A DNA stretch of 64,000 nt, taken from positions 124,001 through 188,000 of the forward strand of contig NZ_BDCI01000013.1 of assembly GCF_001613425.1 (NCBI RefSeq). Direction: 5' to 3'. Positions 20,287-28,711 of this stretch are shown here, in pieces. Made by a program: the position numbers and the translations under genes. How positions within the stretch are numbered: position 1 is the first letter of the stretch; each line of letters begins with the position of its first letter. The notes under the pieces are model-generated. The model saw only the letters and a list, made by a program, of their open reading frames with translations, searched no databases and had not been told where the DNA came from. The stretch is from Nocardia vulneris. Its GTDB lineage: Bacteria > Actinomycetota > Actinomycetes > Mycobacteriales > Mycobacteriaceae.

Positions 20287-21321
20287 ATGCGCATCGGAGT
20301 TTTGACCGGAGGCGGCGACTGCCCTGGACTGAACGCGGTCATCCGTGCTGTCGTTCGCACCGCGAACGGCCGCTACGGCGACGCGATCGTCGGCTTCGAG
20401 GACGGTTGGCGTGGTCTATTGGAGGATCGCAAGATTCAGATCCACAACGACGATCGCACCGACCGGTTACTCGCCAAGGGCGGCACCATCCTCGGCACCG
20501 CTCGCACCAATCCCGACGTCCTGCGCGCCGGACTCGGCCGGATCAAGCGCACCCTGGACGACAACGGCATCGACGCGTTGATCCCGATCGGCGGCGAGGG
20601 CACGCTCACCGCGGCCAGCTGGCTGTCCGACGAAGGCGTGCCGGTGGTCGGCGTGCCCAAGACCATCGACAACGACATCGACTGCACCGACGTGACTTTC
20701 GGTCACGACACCGCGCTGAGCATCGCCAGCGAGGCGATCGACCGGCTGCACACCACCGCGGAATCGCACCAGCGCGTGATGCTGGTCGAGGTGATGGGCC
20801 GGCACGCGGGCTGGATCGCGGTGAACGCGGGCATGGCGGCCGGCGCACACCTGACGCTGGTGCCCGAGGTGCCGTTCGACGTGGACCAGGTGTGCACCAT
20901 GATCAAGCGTCGTTTCCAGCGCGGCGACAAGCATTTCATCTGCGTCGTCGCCGAAGGTTCGCATCCCGCCGAGGATTCCGGCTTCGCGCTGCGCGCGGGC
21001 GGGATCGATGAGTTCGGGCACGAACGGTTCACCGGTGTCGCCCAGCAGCTCGGCGCGGAGATCGAACGTCGCATCGGCAAGGAGGTCCGGACCACCGTGC
21101 TCGGTCACGTGCAGCGCGGCGGCAGCCCCACGCCCTACGATCGCGTCCTGGCCACCCGCTTCGGCCTGCACGCCGCGGAGGCGGTGCACGCCGGTCAGTT
21201 CGGTCAGATGGTCGCCCTGCACGGCAGCGCCATCGAACTCGTCCCGCTGTCCGAGGCCACCAAACAGCTCAAGCGGGTGCCGTCCGAGCGCTACCAGGAA
21301 GCCGAGGCGTTCTTCGGCTGA
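20287..21321 (+). CDS. pfkA: 6-phosphofructokinase
   Basis: The 344-residue enzyme phosphorylates fructose-6-phosphate in glycolysis. It begins MRIGVLTGGGDCPGLNAVIR. The cofactor-deciding positions read GGEGT (Gly at the site equivalent to E. coli Gly104) and PKTIDNDI (Lys equivalent to 124), the combination seen in ATP-dependent actinobacterial enzymes; pyrophosphate-dependent forms carry Asp at the first site. VEVMGRHAGWIA and GHVQRGGSPTPYDR are the substrate-binding motifs. The frame is open from 19942, but the ATG at 20287 matches family N-termini and follows a weak CAAGAT box by 7 bases. In M. tuberculosis pfkA abuts gatB; here four genes separate them. Confidence 0.95.
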   Translation: MRIGVLTGGGDCPGLNAVIRAVVRTANGRYGDAIVGFEDGWRGLLEDRKIQIHNDDRTDRLLAKGGTILGTARTNPDVLRAGLGRIKRTLDDNGIDALIPIGGEGTLTAASWLSDEGVPVVGVPKTIDNDIDCTDVTFGHDTALSIASEAIDRLHTTAESHQRVMLVEVMGRHAGWIAVNAGMAAGAHLTLVPEVPFDVDQVCTMIKRRFQRGDKHFICVVAEGSHPAEDSGFALRAGGIDEFGHERFTGVAQQLGAEIERRIGKEVRTTVLGHVQRGGSPTPYDRVLATRFGLHAAEAVHAGQFGQMVALHGSAIELVPLSEATKQLKRVPSERYQEAEAFFG

Positions 21322-21389
21322 TCCGGCCCGGCCGATCCGCTGGGTCCCCGGGACACAGCGGATCGCCGCCTGACCGGCGATAACCGAGT

Positions 21390-21395
21390 TACCCT
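21390..21395 (+). promoter_or_regulatory. -10 box of a leaderless promoter
   Basis: TACCCT is followed by 7 bases and the ATG at 21403. The spacing matches the other leaderless starts in the window. Confidence 0.45.
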
Positions 21396-21402
21396 GGCTG
21401 GC

Positions 21403-21846
21403 ATGGCCGACCTCGCTGTGCACGACCTGCCCGACGCCGCCCGGACCGTCCTGCGCCGCCGCGCCGACGCCGCCGGTCTCCCGCTGACCACCTACCTGCG
21501 GGCGGAGCTGATCGCGCTGGCCGACCGACGCAGCTCCGACGACACCGTCGTCGAGTTCCTCGAAGCCGAGGGCCGCGATCTGACGCCCGAGATCGATGCG
21601 GCCGCCGTCGCGCTCGTGGACACCTACGACCTGCCCGCCGCCGCGCTGGCCACCTTCGGTCGCCGCGCCCACGCCGCCGATCTTCCGCTCGGCGCCTACG
21701 TGCGCCGCGCTCTCATCGCCTCGGCCCGCCGCGCCACCGTCGACGACGCGATGCTCGAATTTTGTGCACTCCGAGACGAGAACCCCGCTCTCGGCCTCGA
21801 TCTGGCCGCACTCGCCGACTCCGTCCGCTACGCGCGCGGCGAGTGA
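21403..21846 (+). CDS. Tandem-duplicated FitA/VapB-like (ribbon-helix-helix) protein
   Basis: The 147-residue protein consists of two related halves. Residues about 5-50 (HDLPDAARTVLRRRADAAGL, then PLTTYLRAELIALADRR) and 64-108 (YDLPAAALATFGRRAHAADL, then PLGAYVRRALIASARR) align along their length. Each resembles the N-terminal DNA-binding part of FitA/VapB antitoxins, which is normally present once in a protein of about 80 residues. No PIN-domain toxin gene is adjacent, so this is either an orphan regulator or an antitoxin-derived DNA-binding protein able to form its own RHH pair. Family assignment rests on pattern alone. Confidence 0.65.
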   Translation: MADLAVHDLPDAARTVLRRRADAAGLPLTTYLRAELIALADRRSSDDTVVEFLEAEGRDLTPEIDAAAVALVDTYDLPAAALATFGRRAHAADLPLGAYVRRALIASARRATVDDAMLEFCALRDENPALGLDLAALADSVRYARGE

Positions 21847-21894
21847 CGGTCGTTCGCTGACGCGGTTCCGCGGCGCAGGTCAGGAGTTCGGTCG

Positions 21895-23034
21895 GTGGGG
21901 TCGGCGGTGCCCGGGTCCGTCGCATGGTGGGTGATCGGTTATGTCGCGGCGGTCGGCGCGGCCAGGCTGGTCTTCGCCACGGAGACGATGAGCGACCGGC
22001 TGATCAACTGGTTGATCGGGTGGACGCTGGCCGGTCTGCTGCTGTACCGATGCACGCCGACGCCCGATATCGCCAGTCTGCCGAATCAGCTCGCGCTGGG
22101 CTGCATCGTCATGACCGGCATGTATCTCTACGGACTGAGCCGGTTGTGGGAGACCGAGGCGGATCCGGCCGAGACGCGTTGGCGCCAGCGCGTTTACAAC
22201 GGCGTCGCGGTGCTGTCGACCGTGGTGATCGTGTTCGCCGGTCCGGCGGCGGCGGGCGCGGGCCGGCTGAGCGATCAGACGATCAATTGGGGCGGTGTCG
22301 TCGTCTGGACGGCGTTCGCCCTGCCGCAGGCGGCGGCCTCGGTGGTGCTGGTCCGGTTGTCCGTCCGGGAACTGCGCCGCGGCACGCTCGACACCTTCGT
22401 GCAGGTGGTCTGCTGTTCGATCGTCGTCGCGTGCCTGCCGTTCTGGGTCGAGCAACAGCTCCCGTGGTTGCGGTTGGCATTCGGGTGGGATGTGGCGTAT
22501 CCGCATATCGCGCGGGTGGAGTTCCTGTTCACGTTCGATACCGCGCTCGTCGTCGCGACCCTGTTCGTGGTCCCGGTCCTCGGCCGGCTGCCCGGGCTGG
22601 TGGGCTGGGATCGCGACGGCCGCCTCTGCCGCCGGTTGCGGCCGCTCTGGCGCGCGGTCACCGCCGCGGTCCCCGAGATCGTCATGGACCCTGCCGCGAG
22701 TGGCCAACACCGCGGCGACTCCACCGCGCGCTTGGTGCGCATGACCGTCGAGATCCGCGACGCACTCCTGCATCTCGGCCCCTACCTCCCCGCAGACCCC
22801 GCACCACCCCGGCGAAACACACCTGATCAGCAGCTACGCGACTACGCGAGCCGGCTCCAGCAGGCCGCACACGCCCGCCGGACCGGCCTCGCCCCACCCA
22901 CCTGCAACCCTGCCCCGCAACCCTTCCCGACCGCCCAAGACTTCGACACCGAACTCCGCCACCTACTGGACCTCGCCCGCGTATGGCCGCCGTCGCCCCC
23001 TGCCCTTCCCCGCGTCCGCAGGACAGTCGGCTGA
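21895..23034 (+). CDS. DUF6545/MAB_1171c-like membrane protein (first copy)
   Basis: The 379-residue protein has about seven hydrophobic segments in its first 235 residues, starting AWWVIGYVAAVGAARLVF. A cytoplasmic region follows, beginning with WDRDGRLCRRLRPLWRAVTA and continuing AVPEIVMDP, a sequence typical of the MAB_1171c/DUF6545 family of unknown function. The tail is predicted helical and has no enzyme motif. GTG 21895 has AGGAG at a spacing of 8. It is followed after 94 bases by a close paralogue in the same direction. In other actinobacteria such proteins often sit beside small regulators; here the RHH-like gene precedes it. Confidence 0.7.
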   Translation: MGSAVPGSVAWWVIGYVAAVGAARLVFATETMSDRLINWLIGWTLAGLLLYRCTPTPDIASLPNQLALGCIVMTGMYLYGLSRLWETEADPAETRWRQRVYNGVAVLSTVVIVFAGPAAAGAGRLSDQTINWGGVVVWTAFALPQAAASVVLVRLSVRELRRGTLDTFVQVVCCSIVVACLPFWVEQQLPWLRLAFGWDVAYPHIARVEFLFTFDTALVVATLFVVPVLGRLPGLVGWDRDGRLCRRLRPLWRAVTAAVPEIVMDPAASGQHRGDSTARLVRMTVEIRDALLHLGPYLPADPAPPRRNTPDQQLRDYASRLQQAAHARRTGLAPPTCNPAPQPFPTAQDFDTELRHLLDLARVWPPSPPALPRVRRTVG

Positions 23035-23128
23035 GAAGCGTGATCGCGTGTCCCGGCGCGTTGGTCCAGTCGACTCGGCGGTGGCCTGCGGCTATTCTGC
23101 TGCGCGGGAAGAGCAGGAGGGGATCCAT

Positions 23129-24295
23129 TTGGCGCCGCCGATTCCAGGTTTCGTACTGTGGTCGGCGATCGGCTATGTCGGGCTCGTTGCCGCGGCGCGA
23201 CTGTTGTTCGCGCGGGCCACCACGGTCGATCGATTGGTCAATTGCTTGCCGCTGTGCAGTCTGGCGGGCCTGCTGCTCTATCGCTTCGCGCCGACGCCGG
23301 ATATCTCCGAGGTCATGACGCAGTTGGCGTTGGGCTGCGTCGTCCTGCTCGGAATGTACCTCTACGGTCTGGGCCGGCTGTGGGAATCCGATGCGGATTC
23401 GGAGCTGACCTGGCGCAGGCAACGGATCTACTGCGCGGTGGCGGCCGCGGCGACAGCGGTATTCCTGACGGCCGGGCCGTCTGCCGGTGCCGTCGGCCGG
23501 CTCGCCGATCAGCAGCTCAATTGGGGCGGCGTCGCGGTCTGGGCGGCGTTCGGCGTTCCCCAGTTGGGCACTGCCCTGTTGATGTTTCGCCTGTGCCGAC
23601 GCGAACTCAGCAGTGCGCAGACGCGGCCGTCGACGAAAACCCTCTGCCTTCTCATCCTTGTCGCGCTGGTGCCGTTCGGTGCCGATCTGGTGCTCGGCGC
23701 GGGCGAGATAGCGCTCGGCTGGGATGTGCCGTATCCGCATATCGCTCGTGTAGAGATCATCTTCGTCTGTACCGCCGTGCTCACCTCGACACTCGCGGGG
23801 ACCCGGATGATCGAATCCCTGCTCGCGTACGCCGAATGGGATCGTGACGGGCGCATCTGTCGTCGGCTGCGGCCGCTGTGGCGAGACGTCACGGCGGCTG
23901 TGCCGGAAATCGTGCTGGATCCGGACCCGGCCGACGGCTCCGATTCCACCGCTCGGCTGCTTCGCACGATGGTCGAGATACGTGATGCGCTGCTGCATCT
24001 TTCGCCCTATCTACCAGTCGTCGATGCCGCTGCGCAGGGGCCGCCGACGGACTGTGCGATGAGCGACTACGCACTCCGGCTCGCAGTGGCGGTCCGTTCG
24101 CGACAGGTGGGTTTCGCACCGCTGAATACCGGTCCGGTGCCGCAGGCTCTGCTCGCCGCTCAGGATTTCGACACCGAACTCCGTCAGGCACTGGCCCTGG
24201 CACAGGTCTGGCCTGCCGCGCGCGCTGCGGTGGACGGTATGGCGTCCGGTGCGCGGAAATCAGTCGTCAGCACTGCGGGCACTCGCCATTTCTGA
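23129..24295 (+). CDS. DUF6545/MAB_1171c-like membrane protein (second copy)
   Basis: This 388-residue paralogue of the preceding protein shares the same topology and landmarks (FVLWSAIGYVGLVAAARLLF, PTPDISEVMTQLALGCVVLL, and WDRDGRICRRLRPLWRDVTA before AVPEIVLDP). The TTG at 23129 is chosen because AGGAGG stands 8 bases upstream; the frame itself is open from 23048. The tandem pair differs mainly in the C-terminal tail. Function unknown. Both genes interrupt what is a contiguous pfkA-gatB pair in M. tuberculosis. Confidence 0.7.
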   Translation: MAPPIPGFVLWSAIGYVGLVAAARLLFARATTVDRLVNCLPLCSLAGLLLYRFAPTPDISEVMTQLALGCVVLLGMYLYGLGRLWESDADSELTWRRQRIYCAVAAAATAVFLTAGPSAGAVGRLADQQLNWGGVAVWAAFGVPQLGTALLMFRLCRRELSSAQTRPSTKTLCLLILVALVPFGADLVLGAGEIALGWDVPYPHIARVEIIFVCTAVLTSTLAGTRMIESLLAYAEWDRDGRICRRLRPLWRDVTAAVPEIVLDPDPADGSDSTARLLRTMVEIRDALLHLSPYLPVVDAAAQGPPTDCAMSDYALRLAVAVRSRQVGFAPLNTGPVPQALLAAQDFDTELRQALALAQVWPAARAAVDGMASGARKSVVSTAGTRHF

Positions 24296-24336
24296 TATCC
24301 CCAAAACGTTCCGGCGGACCTTCCGATTTCGCTCTG

Positions 24337-24342
24337 TACTGT
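24337..24342 (+). promoter_or_regulatory. -10 box of a leaderless promoter
   Basis: TACTGT is followed by 7 bases and the ATG at 24350, identical in box and spacing to that of the histidine kinase at 4.3 kb. Confidence 0.5.
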
Positions 24343-24349
24343 TGATCTC

Positions 24350-25732
24350 ATGCGCACCGGGCGAGTTGTCGCGTTGGCTCTGTTCGTCATTGCCGTGTTG
24401 GTCGCGGGGTGTTCGCGGTCGGATTCGAATCCACCGGAACCGACCACGGGCGACTGGCACGGGGCGATCGAGATACCCGGGCAGCCGGTCGAGGTCGGGG
24501 TGACGTTCACCGACAAGGGCACGGCCACCATCGACATCCCGAAGCAGAGTATGTCGGCGGTCGAGTTGAAGGATGTGCGCTCCGATCGCAACGGGGTGTC
24601 CTGGGCGATCGCGGACGTGCCCGGCGAGCCGAAGTTCCAAGGCATCTACGACAAAGCCGCCGACCGGATCAACGGCGACTTCGTCCAGGGCGGACAGACT
24701 TTCAAGCTGTCGTTGCAGCGCGGCAAGATCGCCCCGCTGGCCCGGCCGCAGACACCGCAGCCGCCGTTCCCGTACAAGTCCGAGGACGTCACCTACCGCA
24801 ACGGCGATATCACCATCGCGGGCACGCTGACCAAGCCGGAAGGTGACGGCAAGTTCCCGGCCGTCCTCATGATCACCGGCAGCGGCCCGCAGAACCGCGA
24901 CGAAGAACTGTTCGGGCACAAGCCTTTCCTGGTGATCGCGGACAGCCTGACCAAGGCGGGTTACGCGGTGCTGCGCACCGATGACCGTGGTGTCGGCGGC
25001 ACGAGCGGCAAGCTGGACGATGCGAACTACACCGATCTCGCCGGTGATGCCGCGGCCGGCGTCGGCTTCCTGCGCGGCCGTCCGGACATCGACCCGGCGC
25101 GGGTCGGCCTGTTCGGGCACAGCGAGGGCGGCTACCTCGCCCCGCTGGTCGCCGCCCGCCCGGACAGCGGCGTCGCCTTCGTCATCGCGATGGCCGGACC
25201 CGCCGTGAGCGGCGCGGACGTGCTGATCGAGCAGACCAAGCTGATCGGCGCCGCGAACGGCACCCCCGCCGACGAGCTGGACAAGTCGGTGCGGCAGACC
25301 ACCGAGATCTCGGCGCTGCTGCAGGCCGGTGACATCGCGGGCGCGAAGGCGTTGGCGCGCAAGCAGAACGCCGAATCCCCGCCCGACCAGCGGGCGACCG
25401 ACGAGCAGATCGACGCGAGCATGACCACGTACTTCGCGGCGTTGATCGCCTACGACCCGGCCCCGGCGCTGCAGGCGCTGCGCATGCCGGTGCTCGCGTT
25501 CTACGGCGGCAAGGATCTGCAGGTGCCGCCCGCACAGAGCGAAGGGCCGATGCGCGCGAACCTCGCCGGCGACCCGGACGCGACGGTCCACGTGTTCCCC
25601 GGTCTGAACCACCTGATGCAACCCACCCAGACCGGCAATCCCAAGGAATACGTCGACATCGAGACCAGCGTCGCACCCGAGGTTCTCACCTACGTCACAG
25701 CCTGGTTGACCCAGCGCATCCCGCCGAAGTAG
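24350..25732 (+). CDS. Lipoprotein alpha/beta-hydrolase (esterase/S9-like)
   Basis: The 460-residue protein has a signal sequence ending in the lipobox VAGC, so it is probably lipid-anchored outside the membrane. Residues about 25-135 form a beta-rich domain of the kind found before the catalytic part of EstD-like esterases. The hydrolase part has an oxyanion motif (LMITGSGPQNRDEEL), the nucleophile elbow GHSEGGYLAP and a late His in FPGLNHLM. It is probably an esterase or acyl-hydrolase of the S9-like group. It stands alone with its own leaderless promoter. Confidence 0.85.
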   Translation: MRTGRVVALALFVIAVLVAGCSRSDSNPPEPTTGDWHGAIEIPGQPVEVGVTFTDKGTATIDIPKQSMSAVELKDVRSDRNGVSWAIADVPGEPKFQGIYDKAADRINGDFVQGGQTFKLSLQRGKIAPLARPQTPQPPFPYKSEDVTYRNGDITIAGTLTKPEGDGKFPAVLMITGSGPQNRDEELFGHKPFLVIADSLTKAGYAVLRTDDRGVGGTSGKLDDANYTDLAGDAAAGVGFLRGRPDIDPARVGLFGHSEGGYLAPLVAARPDSGVAFVIAMAGPAVSGADVLIEQTKLIGAANGTPADELDKSVRQTTEISALLQAGDIAGAKALARKQNAESPPDQRATDEQIDASMTTYFAALIAYDPAPALQALRMPVLAFYGGKDLQVPPAQSEGPMRANLAGDPDATVHVFPGLNHLMQPTQTGNPKEYVDIETSVAPEVLTYVTAWLTQRIPPK

Positions 25733-25772
25733 GCGGGGTGTGAGCCCGTGCGATCTGGTCGAAGGGCTTACA

Positions 25773-25778
25773 TAGACT
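25773..25778 (+). promoter_or_regulatory. -10 box upstream of the gatB leader ORF
   Basis: TAGACT is followed by 7 bases and the ATG at 25786. The predicted transcript starts at the small ORF and not at gatB itself. Confidence 0.5.
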
Positions 25779-25785
25779 GTGGGGC

Positions 25786-25869
25786 ATGAGTGAGCGCAGC
25801 GAGCGAAAAATGGGCACAGCCACCGGTGCGGTCATGCCGGAGCTGAGCGTCAGCGAGGCGCAGGCATGA
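25786..25869 (+). CDS. Leaderless 27-codon upstream ORF of gatB
   Basis: The ORF encodes MSERSERKMGTATG and 13 further residues, ending in EAQA. Its start fits the TAGACT-N7-ATG leaderless pattern and its stop overlaps the gatB start (ATGA at 25866-25869) in a different frame. Translation of gatB is therefore probably coupled to it. The opening GAGTGAGCGCAGCGAGCG is a sequence common near starts in mycolic-acid actinobacteria and could instead be a repeat element. No function for the peptide is suggested. Confidence 0.45.
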   Translation: MSERSERKMGTATGAVMPELSVSEAQA

Positions 25870-27371
25870 GTGCACCCACAGTCGACTTGATGGACTATTC
25901 GGATGTCATCGCCCGGTTCGAGCCGGTGCTTGGCATGGAGGTTCACGTCGAGCTGTCCACCGCGACCAAGATGTTCTGCGGTTGCCCGACCGAATTCGGC
26001 GCCGAGCCGAACACCCAGGTGTGCCCGGTGTGCCTCGGTCTGCCCGGCTCGCTGCCGGTGGTGAACGAGAAGGCCGTCGAGTCGGCCATCCGCATCGGGC
26101 TCGCGCTGAACTGTTCGATCACGCCGTGGGGCCGGTTCGCGCGCAAGAACTACTTCTACCCCGATCAGCCGAAGAACTACCAGATCAGCCAGTACGACGA
26201 GCCGATCGCCACGAACGGTCACCTCGACGTGGTGCTCGACGACGGCAGCACGTTCCGGGTGGAGATCGAGCGCGCGCACATGGAGGAGGACACCGGCAAG
26301 TCGACCCACGTCGGCGGTGCCACGGGCCGTATCCATGGCGCCAGCCACTCGCTGCTCGACTACAACCGCGCGGGTGTGCCGCTGATCGAGATCGTCACCA
26401 AGCCGATCACCGGTGCGGGGGAGCGGGCGCCGGAGGTGGCGCGTGCCTATGTGACCGCGCTGCGTGAGGTGCTCAAATCGCTCGACGTGTCCGACGTCAA
26501 GATGGAGCAGGGCTCGCTGCGCTGCGACGCCAACGTCTCGCTGATGGATATCGGCGCAACGGAATTCGGCACCCGCACCGAGACCAAGAACGTCAACTCG
26601 CTCAAGAGTGTCGAGGTCGCGGTGCGCTTCGAGATGCGCAGGCAGGCCGCGGTGCTGGCCGGCGGCGGCAGCATCGTGCAGGAGACCAGGCATTTCCACG
26701 AGACCGACGGCACCACCTCGCCGGGCCGGGTCAAGGAGACCGCCGAGGACTACCGCTACTTCCCTGAACCGGATCTGGAACCTGTTGCGCCCGCGGCGGA
26801 TTGGGTGGAACAGCTGCGGGGCACCATTCCGGAGTACCCGTGGTTGCGCCGGGCCCGGATCCAGGCCGACTGGGGCCTGTCCGACGAGGTGATGCGCGAT
26901 CTGGTGAACGCGGGCGCGCTCGATCTGATCATCGCCACCGTCGACGCGGGCGCCCCGGCCAACGAAGCCCGCTCCTGGTGGGTCGCCTATCTGACCGAAA
27001 AGGCCAAGGAGCGCGAGGTTTCGCTGGAGGACCTGCCGATCACCCCGGCCCAGGTCGCCGCGGTGATCAACCTGGTCGAGGCGAAGACGGTGAACAACAA
27101 GGTCGCCAAGCAGGTCGTCGACTTCGTGCTGGCGGGTGAGGGTGATCCGGCGCAGATCGTCGAGGCCAAAGGCTTGGGCATGGTCAGCGACGACAGCGCG
27201 CTGCAGGCCGAGGTCGAGAAGGCGCTCGCCGCGAACCCCGATATCGCCGAGAAGATCCGCTCCGGCAAGGTGCAGGCCGCGGGCAAGATCGTCGGCGATG
27301 TCATGAAGGCCACCCGTGGTCAGGCCGACGCCGCGCGGGTGCGCGAACTCGTCATCGCCGCTTGCAGCTGA
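25866..27371 (+). CDS. gatB: Asp/Glu-tRNA(Asn/Gln) amidotransferase subunit B
   Basis: A 501-residue GatB of full length. With GatC and GatA it transamidates mischarged Glu-tRNA(Gln) and Asp-tRNA(Asn); GatB holds the kinase site and the tRNA tail domain. Landmarks are GMEVHVELSTATKMFCGC, with the zinc-binding cysteines continued in TQVCPVCLGLPG, then FYPDQPKNYQISQYD and EIERAHMEEDTGKSTH, and the C-terminal YqeY-like helical domain (GKIVGDVMKATRGQADAARV). gatC and gatA are not in the window. A palindromic terminator follows. Confidence 0.97.
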   Translation: MSAPTVDLMDYSDVIARFEPVLGMEVHVELSTATKMFCGCPTEFGAEPNTQVCPVCLGLPGSLPVVNEKAVESAIRIGLALNCSITPWGRFARKNYFYPDQPKNYQISQYDEPIATNGHLDVVLDDGSTFRVEIERAHMEEDTGKSTHVGGATGRIHGASHSLLDYNRAGVPLIEIVTKPITGAGERAPEVARAYVTALREVLKSLDVSDVKMEQGSLRCDANVSLMDIGATEFGTRTETKNVNSLKSVEVAVRFEMRRQAAVLAGGGSIVQETRHFHETDGTTSPGRVKETAEDYRYFPEPDLEPVAPAADWVEQLRGTIPEYPWLRRARIQADWGLSDEVMRDLVNAGALDLIIATVDAGAPANEARSWWVAYLTEKAKEREVSLEDLPITPAQVAAVINLVEAKTVNNKVAKQVVDFVLAGEGDPAQIVEAKGLGMVSDDSALQAEVEKALAANPDIAEKIRSGKVQAAGKIVGDVMKATRGQADAARVRELVIAACS

Positions 27372-27380
27372 GTGCTGGAA

Positions 27381-27420
27381 CAGATCAAGGGCCGACTCCG
27401 CGGAGTCGGCCCCTGATCTG
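27381..27420. terminator. Bidirectional terminator between gatB and the LppZ-like gene
   Basis: An almost perfect palindrome: 12-bp inner arms GGGCCGACTCCG (27389-27400) and its complement, one A/C mismatch, then CAGATCA pairing with TGATCTG. It lies between two convergent genes and can serve both. Confidence 0.8.
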
Positions 27421-27429
27421 TGTCTGCGG

Positions 27430-28533
27430 CTAGTCCGGGCCGCCGCCACCCGCCTGCGGCGGTGGAATGCGTACCACCCGATCGTCATTCGGCCCCGGTT
27501 GGCCGTCGGTCTTGTTCACCGTGCCCACCCAGATGGTGCCGTCGGGACCGACCGCCGCGCCACCGAGCTGCCCGTACTTGTCCTGCGCGAGCATGGTGGG
27601 GGCGGCGGTGACGGCGTGGGTGTTCGGGTCGGCGGCCGCGATGGCCAGCGCCTTGCCCTTGGTCAGTGAGATCGCCACGCCATCGGTGGCGGCGGCGCAG
27701 CCCGCGACACCGGGACGGTCGGGCCAGGTCCACGCGGTGGTGACGCTGCCGTCGCCGCCGAGTCGTTGCAGCCGGTCCTCGACGGCGGTGCGATCGGTGA
27801 TCCAGACGCTGTCCTTGCTGTCCCGGCAGATATCGCCCGCGATCCCGATGCCCGAGAGGGCGACCTCGGCGTTCGCGCCCGGTGCGGGCGAGTTGACCCG
27901 CAGCAGCTTGCCCGCCAGCGAGGACGGCGAACTCGCCGCGCCGGGATTGCCCGCGTCGCCGGTGAGCACCAGCATCTGACCGGGCGTGGCGAATTCGATG
28001 GCACCGTGATTTCCGCTCGGCCCCTTGGGGATTCCGGTCAGGATGTCCTTGGGCGGTCCGCCGCCCTCGGCGATCCGCACCACCCGGTTGTCGCTCGCCG
28101 TGGTGATGTAGGCGTAGATCAGCCCGTCCTCGTGGAAGGTGGGGGAGAGCACGATATCGCTCAGGCCGCCGTCGCTCGAGCCGTCCACGTCTACGCGGGC
28201 GAATTCGGTGGTCGGCGTCTCGGGGGCGACCTTGAGGATGCGTCCGGTGCGGCGCTCGGCGACCAGTGCGCCGTCGCCGAGCGCGACCAAACCGCCGGTG
28301 GTGTCCAGGCAGGTGGCCACCACGGCCGGATCCGGGTCGATGCACGGCCCGCTGGGGCGGGTGGTCGAGGTGGGCGGCTGCGACGGCTTCTTCGGGTCGA
28401 TGTTCGCGCCGTGCAGCGTCGGCTCGGGGGTGAACGGGCTCGACGCCGAATCATCGAACCGCGCGCATCCGGTCACCAGCGCGGACCCCACCGCCACGGT
28501 CACCGCGACGCGACCAATGCCAACCAACCTCAT
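27430..28533 (-). CDS. LppZ-like lipoprotein, PQQ-dependent sugar dehydrogenase fold
   Basis: The 367-residue protein begins MRLVGIGRVAVTVAVGSALV followed by the lipobox VTGC, then a Pro/Thr-rich stretch. The mature part has the beta-propeller spacing of soluble-glucose-dehydrogenase-like proteins (FHEDGLIYAYITTASDNRVV, GPSGNHGAIEF, a Ca2+/PQQ-type region, and GPDGTIWVGTVN). Position and type match M. tuberculosis Rv3006 (LppZ), which likewise neighbours the DoxX protein Rv3005c. It is probably tethered to the outer face of the membrane. Catalytic activity is unproven for this branch. Confidence 0.85.
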   Translation of the reverse strand: MRLVGIGRVAVTVAVGSALVTGCARFDDSASSPFTPEPTLHGANIDPKKPSQPPTSTTRPSGPCIDPDPAVVATCLDTTGGLVALGDGALVAERRTGRILKVAPETPTTEFARVDVDGSSDGGLSDIVLSPTFHEDGLIYAYITTASDNRVVRIAEGGGPPKDILTGIPKGPSGNHGAIEFATPGQMLVLTGDAGNPGAASSPSSLAGKLLRVNSPAPGANAEVALSGIGIAGDICRDSKDSVWITDRTAVEDRLQRLGGDGSVTTAWTWPDRPGVAGCAAATDGVAISLTKGKALAIAAADPNTHAVTAAPTMLAQDKYGQLGGAAVGPDGTIWVGTVNKTDGQPGPNDDRVVRIPPPQAGGGGPD

Positions 28534-28698
28534 AGCTCAGACGTTACGGAAATCTTCTCGCCCGCGCCCCTTCGCCCCACCTTTGTGCCCGGGTATTTCG
28601 TCCCGGGGCGGGCCGGCCCGGAATCGGGCGCGGCGCTGTTGCCCGTGACACAGCGTCTCGCGCGCCGTGTTCGGGGCCTGTTCCGGGGGAGCGCGGCT

Positions 28699-28704
28699 TA
28701 AGGT
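28699..28704 (+). promoter_or_regulatory. -10 box of a leaderless promoter (DoxX-like gene)
   Basis: TAAGGT is followed by 7 bases and the GTG at 28712, which supports this start over the in-frame ATG at 28667. Confidence 0.45.
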
Positions 28705-28711
28705 ATTGGCC

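Noticed and set aside
20287..21321. Pyrophosphate-dependent phosphofructokinase
   Set aside because: GGEGT has Gly at the deciding position; pyrophosphate enzymes have Asp there.
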